Positions 56,157-64,000 of a stretch of DNA of 64,000 nucleotides are shown here, piece after piece (position 1 is the stretch's first letter; each line of letters opens with the position of its first letter). Origin of the DNA: Phytohabitans maris (lineage in GTDB: Bacteria; Actinomycetota; Actinomycetes; Mycobacteriales; Micromonosporaceae); the NCBI RefSeq assembly GCF_031085175.1, contig NZ_JAVHUY010000005.1:124001-188000 (forward strand). The letters are read 5' to 3'. The notes beneath the pieces are model-generated. The model was not told where the DNA came from. It saw nothing but the letters and a program-made list of their open reading frames with translations, and made no database searches. The translations under genes were made by a program, and so were the position numbers.

Positions 56157-56737
56157 CTCGTGTCCGGTCTCCAACCCGCCACGCTCAGGGCGGCGCGTAC
56201 GCCGGCGAGCACCTCGTCCGGCCGCTGGCGGAGCGCCCATCCCGGAAAGCGCAACAGCCGCTCGCCGGCGATCGCGCTCTCGTTGTGCTGGCGCATGTCC
56301 GCGTACCAGGCCTTGACGTCCATGTGCTGCCCACCGTCGATCTCGACGTGCACGCCCCACCGGTCGAAGTGGACGTCCCGGTAGCGGCGGCCGGACCGGT
56401 CGGTGCGGCCGCCCACTGGGCCGCGTCGATCATCGAGCGGGCCCGCGAGCGCCGACAGACCCGCCAGCGGCGCGGCTCGCCCGCGCCCCACGGCGAGGGC
56501 CGCGATCCACCGCCGCTGGTGCTCGCTGACCGGCCCGGCGTGAGTGACGTAAACCGCGCGGTGCGCGAGGAACCACCGCCCGCTGGCCAGCCGGTGCCGG
56601 ATCGCCTTCTCGCAGAGGTACCGCAAGGCCTGGCGGCGGCTGACGACGCCGTCCTGGTGGAAGAGCAGGAACTCGAGATCGCCCGCCTCGTCGGGGCGAA
56701 ACCTGTGGATGTCGTCGATTCGCTGATATGCGGCCAC
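56120..56737 (-). CDS. Shortened AbiEi-like/DUF559 endonuclease-fold protein
   Basis: 205 residues, about two thirds of the usual length. The N-terminal part (EFLLFHQDGVVSRRQALRYL, RLASGRWFLAHRAVYVTHAGPV) is the AbiEi-type winged helix. The C-terminal part (DVHFDRWGVHVEIDGGQHMD, RLLRFPGWALRQRPDEV) is the DUF559/Vsr-like nuclease core with the conserved acidic EIDG. The middle is missing; a neighbouring frame still reads MIDAAQWA, like the usual VVDAASWA, so a deletion has fused the ends. The nuclease-like core is intact but the fold is doubtful. It is probably not a working toxin-antitoxin part. Confidence 0.65.
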   Translation of the reverse strand: MAAYQRIDDIHRFRPDEAGDLEFLLFHQDGVVSRRQALRYLCEKAIRHRLASGRWFLAHRAVYVTHAGPVSEHQRRWIAALAVGRGRAAPLAGLSALAGPLDDRRGPVGGRTDRSGRRYRDVHFDRWGVHVEIDGGQHMDVKAWYADMRQHNESAIAGERLLRFPGWALRQRPDEVLAGVRAALSVAGWRPDTSVRGENRPDRGS

Positions 56738-56780
56738 GTCCCACCGGTGTCGCGGCGGGGTACGACGGTACGGGCGGCGA

Positions 56781-56855
56781 TCAGACGAGGACGAAGAGGA
56801 CGACGACCCAGACGGCGGCGAGGGTGAAGCCCAGGGGGGCGGCGTAACGGTTCAT
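56781..56855 (-). CDS. 24-residue single-pass membrane protein
   Basis: The reading frame gives MNRYAAPLGF followed by TLAAVWVVVLFVLV: a basic start and one transmembrane helix. GGAG lies 8 bases before the ATG. A leader with three hairpins precedes it. The size recalls accessory peptides of membrane pumps (KdpF-like), but no pump gene is nearby, so no function is proposed. Confidence 0.65.
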   Translation of the reverse strand: MNRYAAPLGFTLAAVWVVVLFVLV

Positions 56856-56887
56856 GGCGGTTCTCCGGTGGCGGTACGCGCGACGGT

Positions 56888-56995
56888 GCGCCCAGGGCCG
56901 TTGCCCGGGGCGCTCAAGGGAGAGGAGAGACCGGTCAGCTCAGCTGACGTGTGGCCCGGCTATGACTAGGGGGATCGCTATCTCGCACAGCGATC
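56888..56995 (-). promoter_or_regulatory. Structured leader of the small membrane protein gene
   Basis: Read toward the ATG at 56855: GATCGCT/AGCGATC (56973-56995, 9-nt loop), GTCAGCT-C-AGCTGAC (56934-56948) and a strong stem GCGCCC-GGGC/GCCC-GGGCGC (56888-56913, one mismatch, 4-nt loop). Three hairpins in about 110 nt before a tiny ORF suggest a riboswitch, an operator array or an attenuator. I could not match it to a known class by eye. Confidence 0.45.
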
Positions 56996-57056
56996 ACCTC
57001 CATAGGCCGTCGGGCTCAGAACCGTCCGTCATCGTACACCCCGGGCGCCGCCGTAC

Positions 57057-58139
57057 CTACTTGGCCGATCGGTCGGCGCGTGGTGTCCGCCTGGCCGGGA
57101 AGGCGGCGCACGCGGCGGCCAGAACCGTTGCGAACACAGGGAACCAGAGCACCCGCGCGGCCACCCAGCCCAGGCCGTCCGGGGCGGTGTGCAGGCCGGG
57201 TACGGGAGCGCCGGCCGTGAGCCACGCCATGCCCGCCACCACGGTGATGAGCGCGCTCTGGTGCCACAGGTAGATGGGCATGGCGGCCCGGTTGAGCACG
57301 GCCACGGCGGGCGGTGTGCGGCGGCGGTCGAGCCACGGGCGGACCAGCAGCGCGGCGCCGATCTGTGCGGTGGCGAGCGCGACCGTGAACAGTGACGGGG
57401 GCGACAGGTTGGAGCGCCCCTGCCCGGGTACGCCGACGGCGCTCATCGGGTAGTCCAGCCACCGGATCAGCACGGCCATCGCCACCGCGCCGCCGGCCAG
57501 GAGCGCGATCCCGGTGCGCCGGCCGGTCAGCCGCCCGGCCGCCAGCGCCATGCCCAGCGTGTACGGGACCAGCCACGCGGCCAGCACGGTCAGCGGGAGC
57601 GTGCCGAACCCGGCGTCCGCCAACCCGACCACCGCCACCGCCGGCAGGGCGGCCAGCGGCCCGATCCGGCGCAGCGGGCCGGTGAGCGCCAGCAGCGCCA
57701 CGAACGGCAGCAGGAACCACAGTGGACTGACGACCAGCGTGCCGACCGTGTCGAGCGTCACGCCGGGTACGCCGGCCGCGGCCGCCGCCAGCAGCGCGAT
57801 TGTCCACAGTGCACCGAAGCCGGCGACCGGGGCGGCCAGCCGGAGCAGGCGGCGGGGGAGCGGGCGGCGCGAGCGGGCCGCGGCGTACCCGCCGGCGAAG
57901 AAGAACAGCCCCAGCGTCTGCAGCACCCAGGTCACCGGCGCGAACGACGGGAGCGCGCGCAGCGGGCTGTCCTGGTCGAGCCCGCCGCCGGGGTCCAGCA
58001 CGAGCCCGGTGACGAGCCAGTGTCCCAGCACCACGCCGGCGATCGCGACGGCGCGGACCGTGTCGATCGCCCGGTCCCGGGGCTGGCTCGACGGGAAGCG
58101 GCCGGCGTCGGTCGGGGCGGGAGCGAGCCGGCGGTTCAC
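57057..58139 (-). CDS. Membrane acyltransferase family protein (OafA/Acyl_transf_3-like)
   Basis: 360 residues with about ten membrane helices. The opening RDRAIDTVRAVAIAGVVLGHWLVTGL carries the family R-x10-H motif (His near residue 40), and LFFFAGGYAAARS follows. The later MPIYLWHQSALI is typical of the last third of these acyltransferases. It probably acylates a cell-surface sugar or lipid. GTG 58139 overlaps the hydrolase stop (GTGA), so the two form an operon. Confidence 0.85.
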   Translation of the reverse strand: MNRRLAPAPTDAGRFPSSQPRDRAIDTVRAVAIAGVVLGHWLVTGLVLDPGGGLDQDSPLRALPSFAPVTWVLQTLGLFFFAGGYAAARSRRPLPRRLLRLAAPVAGFGALWTIALLAAAAAGVPGVTLDTVGTLVVSPLWFLLPFVALLALTGPLRRIGPLAALPAVAVVGLADAGFGTLPLTVLAAWLVPYTLGMALAAGRLTGRRTGIALLAGGAVAMAVLIRWLDYPMSAVGVPGQGRSNLSPPSLFTVALATAQIGAALLVRPWLDRRRTPPAVAVLNRAAMPIYLWHQSALITVVAGMAWLTAGAPVPGLHTAPDGLGWVAARVLWFPVFATVLAAACAAFPARRTPRADRSAK

Positions 58140-58876
58140 GAGTCCACCGCCACGATGCCGGCGACCGCGGTGAGCGTGGCTGTGCCGCGGGTCAGGTAGT
58201 CGGGGTGACCGTCCACACCGGCCACCGGCAGCCGGTTCGCGCCGAACGACGGGTCCGCCGGATGCCGGCCCAGGCCCAGGTCGAGGAGGCGGACGCCGGG
58301 TACGAAGCGGATCCAGTCGTGCGGTGACTCGGCGGCCCAGACGCGGGCGGTGGTGTGCAGGTCGGCCACGCGGTCCGCGCCCATGCCCGGGGCGCCGAGC
58401 GTGACGATGTCGGTCACCTGCGGCGGCAGGGTCGGCGCCGCGTACCCGATGACCAGCGCGCCGTAGCTGTGGCCGACCAGCGTGACCCGTACCTCCGGGC
58501 GGCCGGCCACCAGCGCGGCGACGTAGCGGCCCAGTGCCGGGGCGCCCGCTCGCGCTGACGAGGAGCGGGCGGCCTCCAGCCCGAGCCCGTCCGGTGGCCG
58601 GTACCCGAGCCAGGCCACGACCGCCACGCCGCCGGGACGGGTGCGCGGGGCGGCCGAGTCGTACAGGGTGCGGGCCATCACACCGGTCGTGGCGGCGAGG
58701 TTCGCCGGGGTCGTACCCACGCCGGGCACCAGGACGGCGATGCGGTCCGCTGTGGACGGTCGGCCGGCGACGTCGACGGCCGGGGTCGCCGGGACCGGGG
58801 CGGCCGCGTCGTGCGGTGGCGCGACGAGGACGGCGCCGAGCAGGGCGGCGGTTGCGGCGTACCGTATCCGGGTCAT
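58136..58876 (-). CDS. Secreted alpha/beta hydrolase (DUF1023-like)
   Basis: 246 residues. A signal peptide (MTRIRYAATAALLGAVLVAPPHDAAA) precedes an alpha/beta hydrolase: oxyanion region IAVLVPGVGTTPANLA, nucleophile elbow VTLVGHSYGALVIG (Ser about residue 140), ITDIVTLGAPGMGAD-type strand and a possible catalytic His in VAGVDGHPDYLTRG. This is the DUF1023 type found in actinomycetes, esterase- or lipase-like. It is coupled to the acyltransferase by a GTGA overlap. Confidence 0.85.
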   Translation of the reverse strand: MTRIRYAATAALLGAVLVAPPHDAAAPVPATPAVDVAGRPSTADRIAVLVPGVGTTPANLAATTGVMARTLYDSAAPRTRPGGVAVVAWLGYRPPDGLGLEAARSSSARAGAPALGRYVAALVAGRPEVRVTLVGHSYGALVIGYAAPTLPPQVTDIVTLGAPGMGADRVADLHTTARVWAAESPHDWIRFVPGVRLLDLGLGRHPADPSFGANRLPVAGVDGHPDYLTRGTATLTAVAGIVAVDS

Positions 58877-58949
58877 GCCGCAAGAGTCGGCCGCGCGACG
58901 GCCGGAGCGCGTCAGACCGGGGTCCGCTCTTTGCCCTAGGACCGGGGTA

Positions 58950-59618
58950 CTACTCCCCGGCGGCGACCAGACCTGTCTCGTACGCCAGCACGACGGCCTG
59001 CGCCCGGTCGCGCAGGCCGAGCTTGGCGAGGATCCGGCCGACGTGGGTCTTCACGGTCTGCTCGGCGACCACGAGGTTTTCGGCTATCTCCCCATTGGAC
59101 AGTCCACGCGCGATAAGCCGCAGCACCTCGGTCTCGCGCGGGGTGAGCGCGGAGAGCGCGGTGGGGCGGGGCCGGTTGCGGCTGGGCCGCGCGGCGAACT
59201 CGGCGATCAGCCGCCGGGTCACCGACGGCGCCAGCAGCGCCTCGCCGCCGGCCACCACCCGCACCGCGTGCACCAGGTCGGCGGCGGGCGCGTCCTTGAG
59301 CAGGAAGCCCGAGGCGCCGGCGCGCAGCGCCTCGTAGACGTAGTCGTCGAGGTCGAACGTGGTCAGGATCAGCACCCGCGGCCGCTCGCCGCCCTCCGGC
59401 CGGTCGCCCACCAGGCGCCGGGTAGCCTCCAGGCCGTCGAGCACCGGCATGCGCACATCCATGAGTACGACGTCCGGGTCGAGCCGCCGCGCGGCGGTGA
59501 CCGCGTCGGCGCCATTGGCCGCGTCGCCGACGACCACCAGGTCGGGCTGGGCGGCCAGCAGCGCCCCGAAGCCCTGCCGCACCATCGCCTGGTCGTCGGC
59601 GATGAGCACCCGGATCAC
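58950..59618 (-). CDS. NarL/LuxR-family response regulator
   Basis: 222 residues. The receiver domain has the acidic pair IADDQAMVRQG, phosphoacceptor Asp in DVVLMDVRMPVLDG (about residue 54), Thr in ILTTFDLDDYV and Lys in FLLKDAPAADL. The C-terminal LuxR-type helix-turn-helix is LTPRETEVLRLIARGLSNGEIAENLVVAEQTVKTHVGRIL. GTG 59618 overlaps the kinase stop (GTGA). Its targets are unknown; the neighbouring hydrolase/acyltransferase pair lies just downstream. Confidence 0.93.
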   Translation of the reverse strand: MIRVLIADDQAMVRQGFGALLAAQPDLVVVGDAANGADAVTAARRLDPDVVLMDVRMPVLDGLEATRRLVGDRPEGGERPRVLILTTFDLDDYVYEALRAGASGFLLKDAPAADLVHAVRVVAGGEALLAPSVTRRLIAEFAARPSRNRPRPTALSALTPRETEVLRLIARGLSNGEIAENLVVAEQTVKTHVGRILAKLGLRDRAQAVVLAYETGLVAAGE

Positions 59619-60868
59619 GTATCGCTCCCGCCGCCGGCGTCGTCCGGCTCGGGCGGGGGCGCGTAGGGCAGGCGCGCGGCCACCGCGAAGCCGCCGTCCG
59701 GCGTCGGGCCGGCCGCCATCTCCCCGCCGAGCAGCGTCACCCGCTCGCGCATGCCGGCGATCCCGTGCCCCTCGCCCGCCGTCGACTCGGGCGCGGAGAG
59801 TGGGGGACCATTGTGGACACGCAGGCTCAGGTCCGCGGTCCACGGGCGGATCTCCACCCGCACGGCCGCCCCGGGCGCGTGCCGGCTCGCGTTGGCGAGG
59901 GCTTCCTGCACGATCCGGTACGCCGCGAGCCCGACCGCCTCGGGTGGCGGCTCGCCCTCGGCCACGTCGAGGGTGGCGGCCACGCCGGCCCGCTGGGCGC
60001 TGGACACGAGCTCGGGGATGTCGGCGAGGCCGGGCTGGGGCGCGACGAGCCGCTCGCTCTCCTCGCTGCGTAGCACGCCGAGCAGCCGGCGCATGTCGGT
60101 GAGCGCCTGGCGGGCGCCCATCGCCATCGAGGTGAACTCGGCGCGGGCGGACTCGGGCAGGTCCGGGAGGCGGTACGGCGCCGTCTCCGCCTGCACCGCG
60201 ATCATGGACATGTGGTGTGCGACCACGTCGTGCATCTCCCGCGCGATCCGGGTGCGTTCCTCCAGCACGGTACGCCGCGCCTTCTCCAGCTCGCTCACCT
60301 CGGACTGCTCGGCGAGCCGTTCGCTGAGGCTGCTGCGGCTGCGGGCGATCCGCCCGATCACGTCGGCGACCAGGACCACGACGAAGAACAGCAGCGCGAC
60401 GCCCGCGATGTCCGGCGGCGGTACGAAGATCAGGACCGCCAGCAGGCTGAACAGCCCCATCCACAGCAGCACCGCCCGGTCGACCCGGGACCCCGCGACG
60501 AGCAGGACCAGCAGGATGATCACGACGTGGCCGGGGCTCCACGGCCAGGTCTCGTCGCCGCTGTTGAACGTGCCCAGGAGCATGCTGACGAACATCAGCC
60601 GCCACGCCCACAGCGGCCGGGAGAGCAGGAACGGCACCGGCAGGACGGTGAGGACGGCGATGAACCAGCTGGTGAGCGGCGGCAGCTCGCGGCCGTCGAT
60701 CAGGTACTGCGCGGTCGCGACCGCCACGCCGACGAGGGCGAGCGCGGCCACCGCCGGTAGGACCGGCCCGAGGCGCGGCCACGGCAGGCGCACCGTGACC
60801 GGCGCGTAGTCCGGTCCGGCGAAGAGCCGCTTGAGCGCGTTCCAAGCGCCGCGCATGGGGGAAGCCAC
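59615..60868 (-). CDS. Sensor histidine kinase (HisKA_3 family)
   Basis: 417 residues. About five membrane helices occupy residues 35-185, with little outside the membrane, so the sensed signal is probably within the membrane or cell envelope. The dimerisation/phosphoacceptor segment is ERTRIAREMHDVVAHHMSMIAVQAE (His about residue 225). The ATPase has YRIVQEALANASRHAPGA (N box) and GEGHGIAGMRERVTLLGG (G box). It is the partner of the LuxR-type regulator that follows. GTG 60868 is used; ATG 60856 is possible. Confidence 0.93.
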   Translation of the reverse strand: MASPMRGAWNALKRLFAGPDYAPVTVRLPWPRLGPVLPAVAALALVGVAVATAQYLIDGRELPPLTSWFIAVLTVLPVPFLLSRPLWAWRLMFVSMLLGTFNSGDETWPWSPGHVVIILLVLLVAGSRVDRAVLLWMGLFSLLAVLIFVPPPDIAGVALLFFVVVLVADVIGRIARSRSSLSERLAEQSEVSELEKARRTVLEERTRIAREMHDVVAHHMSMIAVQAETAPYRLPDLPESARAEFTSMAMGARQALTDMRRLLGVLRSEESERLVAPQPGLADIPELVSSAQRAGVAATLDVAEGEPPPEAVGLAAYRIVQEALANASRHAPGAAVRVEIRPWTADLSLRVHNGPPLSAPESTAGEGHGIAGMRERVTLLGGEMAAGPTPDGGFAVAARLPYAPPPEPDDAGGGSDT

Positions 60869-60919
60869 CCCTCGCAGGTTACGGTGTGTGATCAGTCGCG
60901 TCGTACCGCCGTGGTGTGA

Positions 60920-61693
<774 letters not shown>

Positions 61694-61707
61694 GAGGAAG
61701 GTCGTAC

Positions 61708-62475
61708 GTGTCAGGACTTCTCGCCGGCAAGCGGCTGCTCATCACCGGCGTCATCACCGACCAGTCGATCGCGTTCTCGACCGCGAGGCTGGCCCAGGAG
61801 CAGGGCGCCACGGTCGTGCTGACCGGGTTCGGCCGGCTGTCGCTGGTCGAGCGGATCGCCAAGCGGCTGCCCGAGCCGCCGCCGGTCATCGAGCTCGACG
61901 TGCAGAACGCGGAGCAGCTCGCCGGGCTGGCCGGCAAGGTGCGCGAGCACGTCGACGGGCTCGACGGGGTGGTGCACTCGATCGCGTTCGCGCCGCAGAG
62001 CGCCCTGGGCGGTGGCTTCCTCGACGCCGGCTGGGAGGACGTGAGCACGGCGCTGCACGTCTCCACGTACTCCTATAAAGCCCTCGCGATGGCCGCGCTG
62101 CCGCTGATGGGCCGGGGTGGCTCGGTGGTCGGGCTGACCTTCGACGCGCAGTACGCCTGGCCGGTCTACGACTGGATGGGCGTGGCCAAGGCCGGCCTCG
62201 AGTCCGCCTCCCGCTACCTCGCGCTGCACCTGGGCAAGCAGGGCATCCGCAGCAACCTCGTCTCGGCCGGCCCGCTGCGCACGATGGCGGCCAAGTCCAT
62301 CCCGGGCTTCGAGCAGTTCGAGGACGAGTGGGTACGCAAGGCGCCGCTCGGCTGGGACCTCGGTGACCAGGACGCCGCGGCCAAGGCGGTCCTGATGCTG
62401 CTCTCCGACTGGTTCCCCGCCACGACCGGCGAGATCGTGCACGTGGACGGCGGGTTCCACGCGGTCGGAGCGTGA
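61708..62475 (+). CDS. inhA: Enoyl-ACP reductase (InhA/FabI)
   Basis: 255 residues. The NADH-binding start [34 protein letters not shown], and the Tyr-x6-Lys pair in [14 protein letters not shown] are typical of InhA. The segment [14 protein letters not shown] matches the substrate-binding loop region. It performs the last reduction step of type II fatty-acid elongation. GAGG upstream; hemH follows after 4 bp. Confidence 0.95.
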   Translation: MSGLLAGKRLLITGVITDQSIAFSTARLAQEQGATVVLTGFGRLSLVERIAKRLPEPPPVIELDVQNAEQLAGLAGKVREHVDGLDGVVHSIAFAPQSALGGGFLDAGWEDVSTALHVSTYSYKALAMAALPLMGRGGSVVGLTFDAQYAWPVYDWMGVAKAGLESASRYLALHLGKQGIRSNLVSAGPLRTMAAKSIPGFEQFEDEWVRKAPLGWDLGDQDAAAKAVLMLLSDWFPATTGEIVHVDGGFHAVGA

Positions 62476-62479
62476 GTCC

Positions 62480-63499
62480 GTGAGCGAGGCGTATGACGCG
62501 CTGCTGCTGGTCTCGTTCGGCGGGCCCGAGCATCCGGACGACGTGCTGCCCTTCCTGGCGAACGTCACGCGCGGCCGGGGCGTGCCCCCCGAGCGGCTGG
62601 CCGAGGTGGCCGAGCACTACCAGCACTTCGGCGGGGTGTCGCCGATCAACCAGCAGTGCCGCGACCTGCTGCGGGAGGTAGAGAAGGGCACAGACCTCCC
62701 GGTGTACTGGGGAAATCGCAACTGGCACCCGATGCTCGCCGACACCGTGGCGAAGATGCGCGACGACGGCGTCCAGCGCGCGCTCGCGTTCGTCACCAGC
62801 GCGTACGGCGGTTACTCCTCGTGCCGCCAGTACCTGGAGGACATCGCCGCCGCCCGTGCCGCCGTGGGGCCGAGCGCGCCGGTGATCGACAAGCTGCGGC
62901 ACTTCCACGACCACCCCGGCTTCGTCGAGCCGCACGCCGACGCGCTGCGGGCCGCGCGGGGCACCCTCCCGCCCGGCGGCAACGTCCGCGTGGTGTTCAC
63001 CGCTCATTCGGTACCCGTGTCGATGGCCGCGACCGCGGGCCCGGACGGCGGCCGTTACGAGGCGCAGCTCCACGAGACCGCGGCCCTGGTCTCCGCGGCC
63101 GGCGCGCCCGGCCTGCCCTGGGATCTGGTGTGGCAGAGCCGCAGCGGCCCACCGCACGTGCCGTGGCTCGAACCGGACGTCAACGACCATCTCGCCGCGC
63201 TCGCGGCGGACGGCGTCACCGGCGTGGTGGTGAGCCCGATCGGCTTCGTCTCCGACCACCTGGAGGTGATCTGGGACCTGGACAACGAGGCCGCCAGCAC
63301 CGCAAAGCGCCTGGGGTTGGACTACGCGCGGGCCGCCACGCCGGGCACCGACCCCCGTTTCGTGGCGATGGTGCACGATCTGGTGCGGGAGCGTGTCAAC
63401 GCACGGGAAAGTGCCCGGCGATCCCGGCTGGGTAGTCTTCCGGTTTGGGACACGTGTCCCGTGGGCTGCTGTCCGCCACCGCGCAGGGGGTCTGGATGA
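62480..63499 (+). CDS. hemH: Coproporphyrin/protoporphyrin ferrochelatase
   Basis: 339 residues. [19 protein letters not shown] and [14 protein letters not shown] at the N-terminus, [16 protein letters not shown] (about 115), and the metal-site motif [12 protein letters not shown] (His about 176) followed by [20 protein letters not shown] (about 255) are the class hallmarks. Actinobacteria mostly use coproporphyrin, so it probably inserts iron into coproporphyrin III. The C-terminus ends [14 protein letters not shown]; its cysteines may bind a 2Fe-2S cluster with an internal one, as in some actinobacterial ferrochelatases. GTG 62480 start; stop overlaps the next ATG (ATGA). Confidence 0.93.
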   Translation: MSEAYDALLLVSFGGPEHPDDVLPFLANVTRGRGVPPERLAEVAEHYQHFGGVSPINQQCRDLLREVEKGTDLPVYWGNRNWHPMLADTVAKMRDDGVQRALAFVTSAYGGYSSCRQYLEDIAAARAAVGPSAPVIDKLRHFHDHPGFVEPHADALRAARGTLPPGGNVRVVFTAHSVPVSMAATAGPDGGRYEAQLHETAALVSAAGAPGLPWDLVWQSRSGPPHVPWLEPDVNDHLAALAADGVTGVVVSPIGFVSDHLEVIWDLDNEAASTAKRLGLDYARAATPGTDPRFVAMVHDLVRERVNARESARRSRLGSLPVWDTCPVGCCPPPRRGSG

Positions 63500-64000
63500 T
63501 CACCGATCGAAAGCCGATCGAGTCGTGGCTGACCGACATGGACGGGGTACTGGTCCACGAGGGGCAGCCGATCCCCGGAGCGCCCGAGTTCATCAGCCGG
63601 CTGCGCGCGTCGGGCAAGCCGTTCCTGGTGCTGACCAACAACTCGATCTACACGCCGCGCGACCTGCGGGCGCGGCTGACCCGGATGGGCTTCGAGGTGC
63701 CCGAGCAGTCCATCTGGACGGCCGCGCTGGCGACCGCGCAGTTCCTGGCCGACCAGCGGCCGGGCGGCACGGCGTACGCGATCGGCGAGGCGGGACTCAC
63801 CACCGCGCTGCACGCCGTCGGGTACGTGCTGAGCGACTTCGCGCCCGACTACGTGGTGCTCGGCGAGACCCGCACGTACAGCTTCGAGGCGATCACCAAG
63901 GCGGTTCGGCTGATCAACGACGGCGCCCGCTTCATCTGCACCAACCCCGACCCGACCGGCCCGTCGGTCGAGGGCGCCCTGCCCGCGGCCGGCTCGGTGG
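63496..64000 (+). CDS. HAD-IIA family phosphatase (NagD-like), 3' end beyond the window
   Basis: 168 residues are visible. The nucleophile motif is [20 protein letters not shown] (Asp about residue 14), and motif II is [16 protein letters not shown] (about 44). The cap domain starts near residue 80, and [23 protein letters not shown] shows the NagD/PNPase subfamily (substrate-loop TNPDxT). It dephosphorylates nucleotides or sugar phosphates; the substrate is open. ATG 63496 overlaps the hemH stop. Confidence 0.9.
   Translation, partial: MITDRKPIESWLTDMDGVLVHEGQPIPGAPEFISRLRASGKPFLVLTNNSIYTPRDLRARLTRMGFEVPEQSIWTAALATAQFLADQRPGGTAYAIGEAGLTTALHAVGYVLSDFAPDYVVLGETRTYSFEAITKAVRLINDGARFICTNPDPTGPSVEGALPAAGSV

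Noticed and set aside
56888-56995. M-box, ydaO or guanidine riboswitch
   Set aside because: The conserved cores of these classes could not be matched by eye; kept only as an unclassified structured leader.

Overview
This window is chromosomal DNA of a high-GC actinomycete. Gene content points to the Micromonosporaceae (an Actinoplanes, Phytohabitans, Dactylosporangium or Micromonospora relative): a SARP regulator, an AA10 lytic polysaccharide monooxygenase with a CBM2, a secreted pullulanase, an actinobacterial Vms1-like release factor (acVLRF1), a fabG-inhA-hemH run, and the SCO2521-SCO2525 set of conserved actinobacterial genes. No rRNA, tRNA, CRISPR array, prophage or transposase was seen. 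Genes are dense, with many 1-4 bp start/stop overlaps (ATGA, GTGA, TGATG). Assignments rest on reading motifs and family resemblance by eye; no database was searched.

Layout. 1-10.1 kb: a SARP regulator running off the left edge, 75-bp tandem repeats, a LysE-type exporter, a secreted penicillin acylase with a discoidin-like tail, an AlkD-like glycosylase, acVLRF1, and an MFS transporter lying between two decayed gene relics (LacI type, 2Fe-2S type); then a zinc metallopeptidase. 10.2-17.7 kb: an ABC-F ATPase behind a leader that looks like a ribosome-sensing attenuator, a membrane protein, a small HTH protein, an enoyl-CoA hydratase, an ABC exporter, a Mug glycosylase and an SDR. 17.8-20.8 kb: a same-strand run of an AcnR-like repressor, a TIGR04222 membrane protein with a Cys/Gly tail, a DUF692 (MNIO) enzyme and its SCO6045-like partner. 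This is the best candidate here for an undescribed peptide-modifying system. 20.9-30.3 kb: nitrilase-type amidase, HAD hydrolase, DUF2630, a membrane AAA/metalloprotease with a lipoprotein, aconitase (sharing a palindrome with the acnR promoter) and a serine/threonine dehydratase.

30.4-37.2 kb: pullulanase behind TTGCA-type operators, aminopeptidase P and asparagine synthase. 37.3-45.8 kb: a SCO2525-2524-2523-2522 operon (methyltransferase, large unknown protein, ParA-like protein with an altered P-loop, unknown protein) facing a convergent pair (two-TM protein and SCO2521), then a D-amino-acid-oxidase-like flavoprotein and a second copy of the two-TM protein. This is the second candidate system. 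45.9-52.8 kb: LPMO, DUF1801, SnoaL-like, MBL-fold and thioesterase genes, a PAP2 membrane enzyme and a bacterial-PH-domain operon. 53.0-56.1 kb: a MoxR/DUF58/VWA operon. 56.1-60.9 kb: a shortened DUF559-type protein, a 24-residue membrane protein with a structured leader, an acyltransferase/hydrolase pair and a LuxR-type two-component system. 61-64 kb: fabG-inhA-hemH and the start of a NagD-like HAD phosphatase.

Intergenic DNA carries several dispersed repeats: a ~125-bp element in two copies, a 54-nt palindrome in two copies of opposite orientation, and other perfect hairpins between convergent genes.
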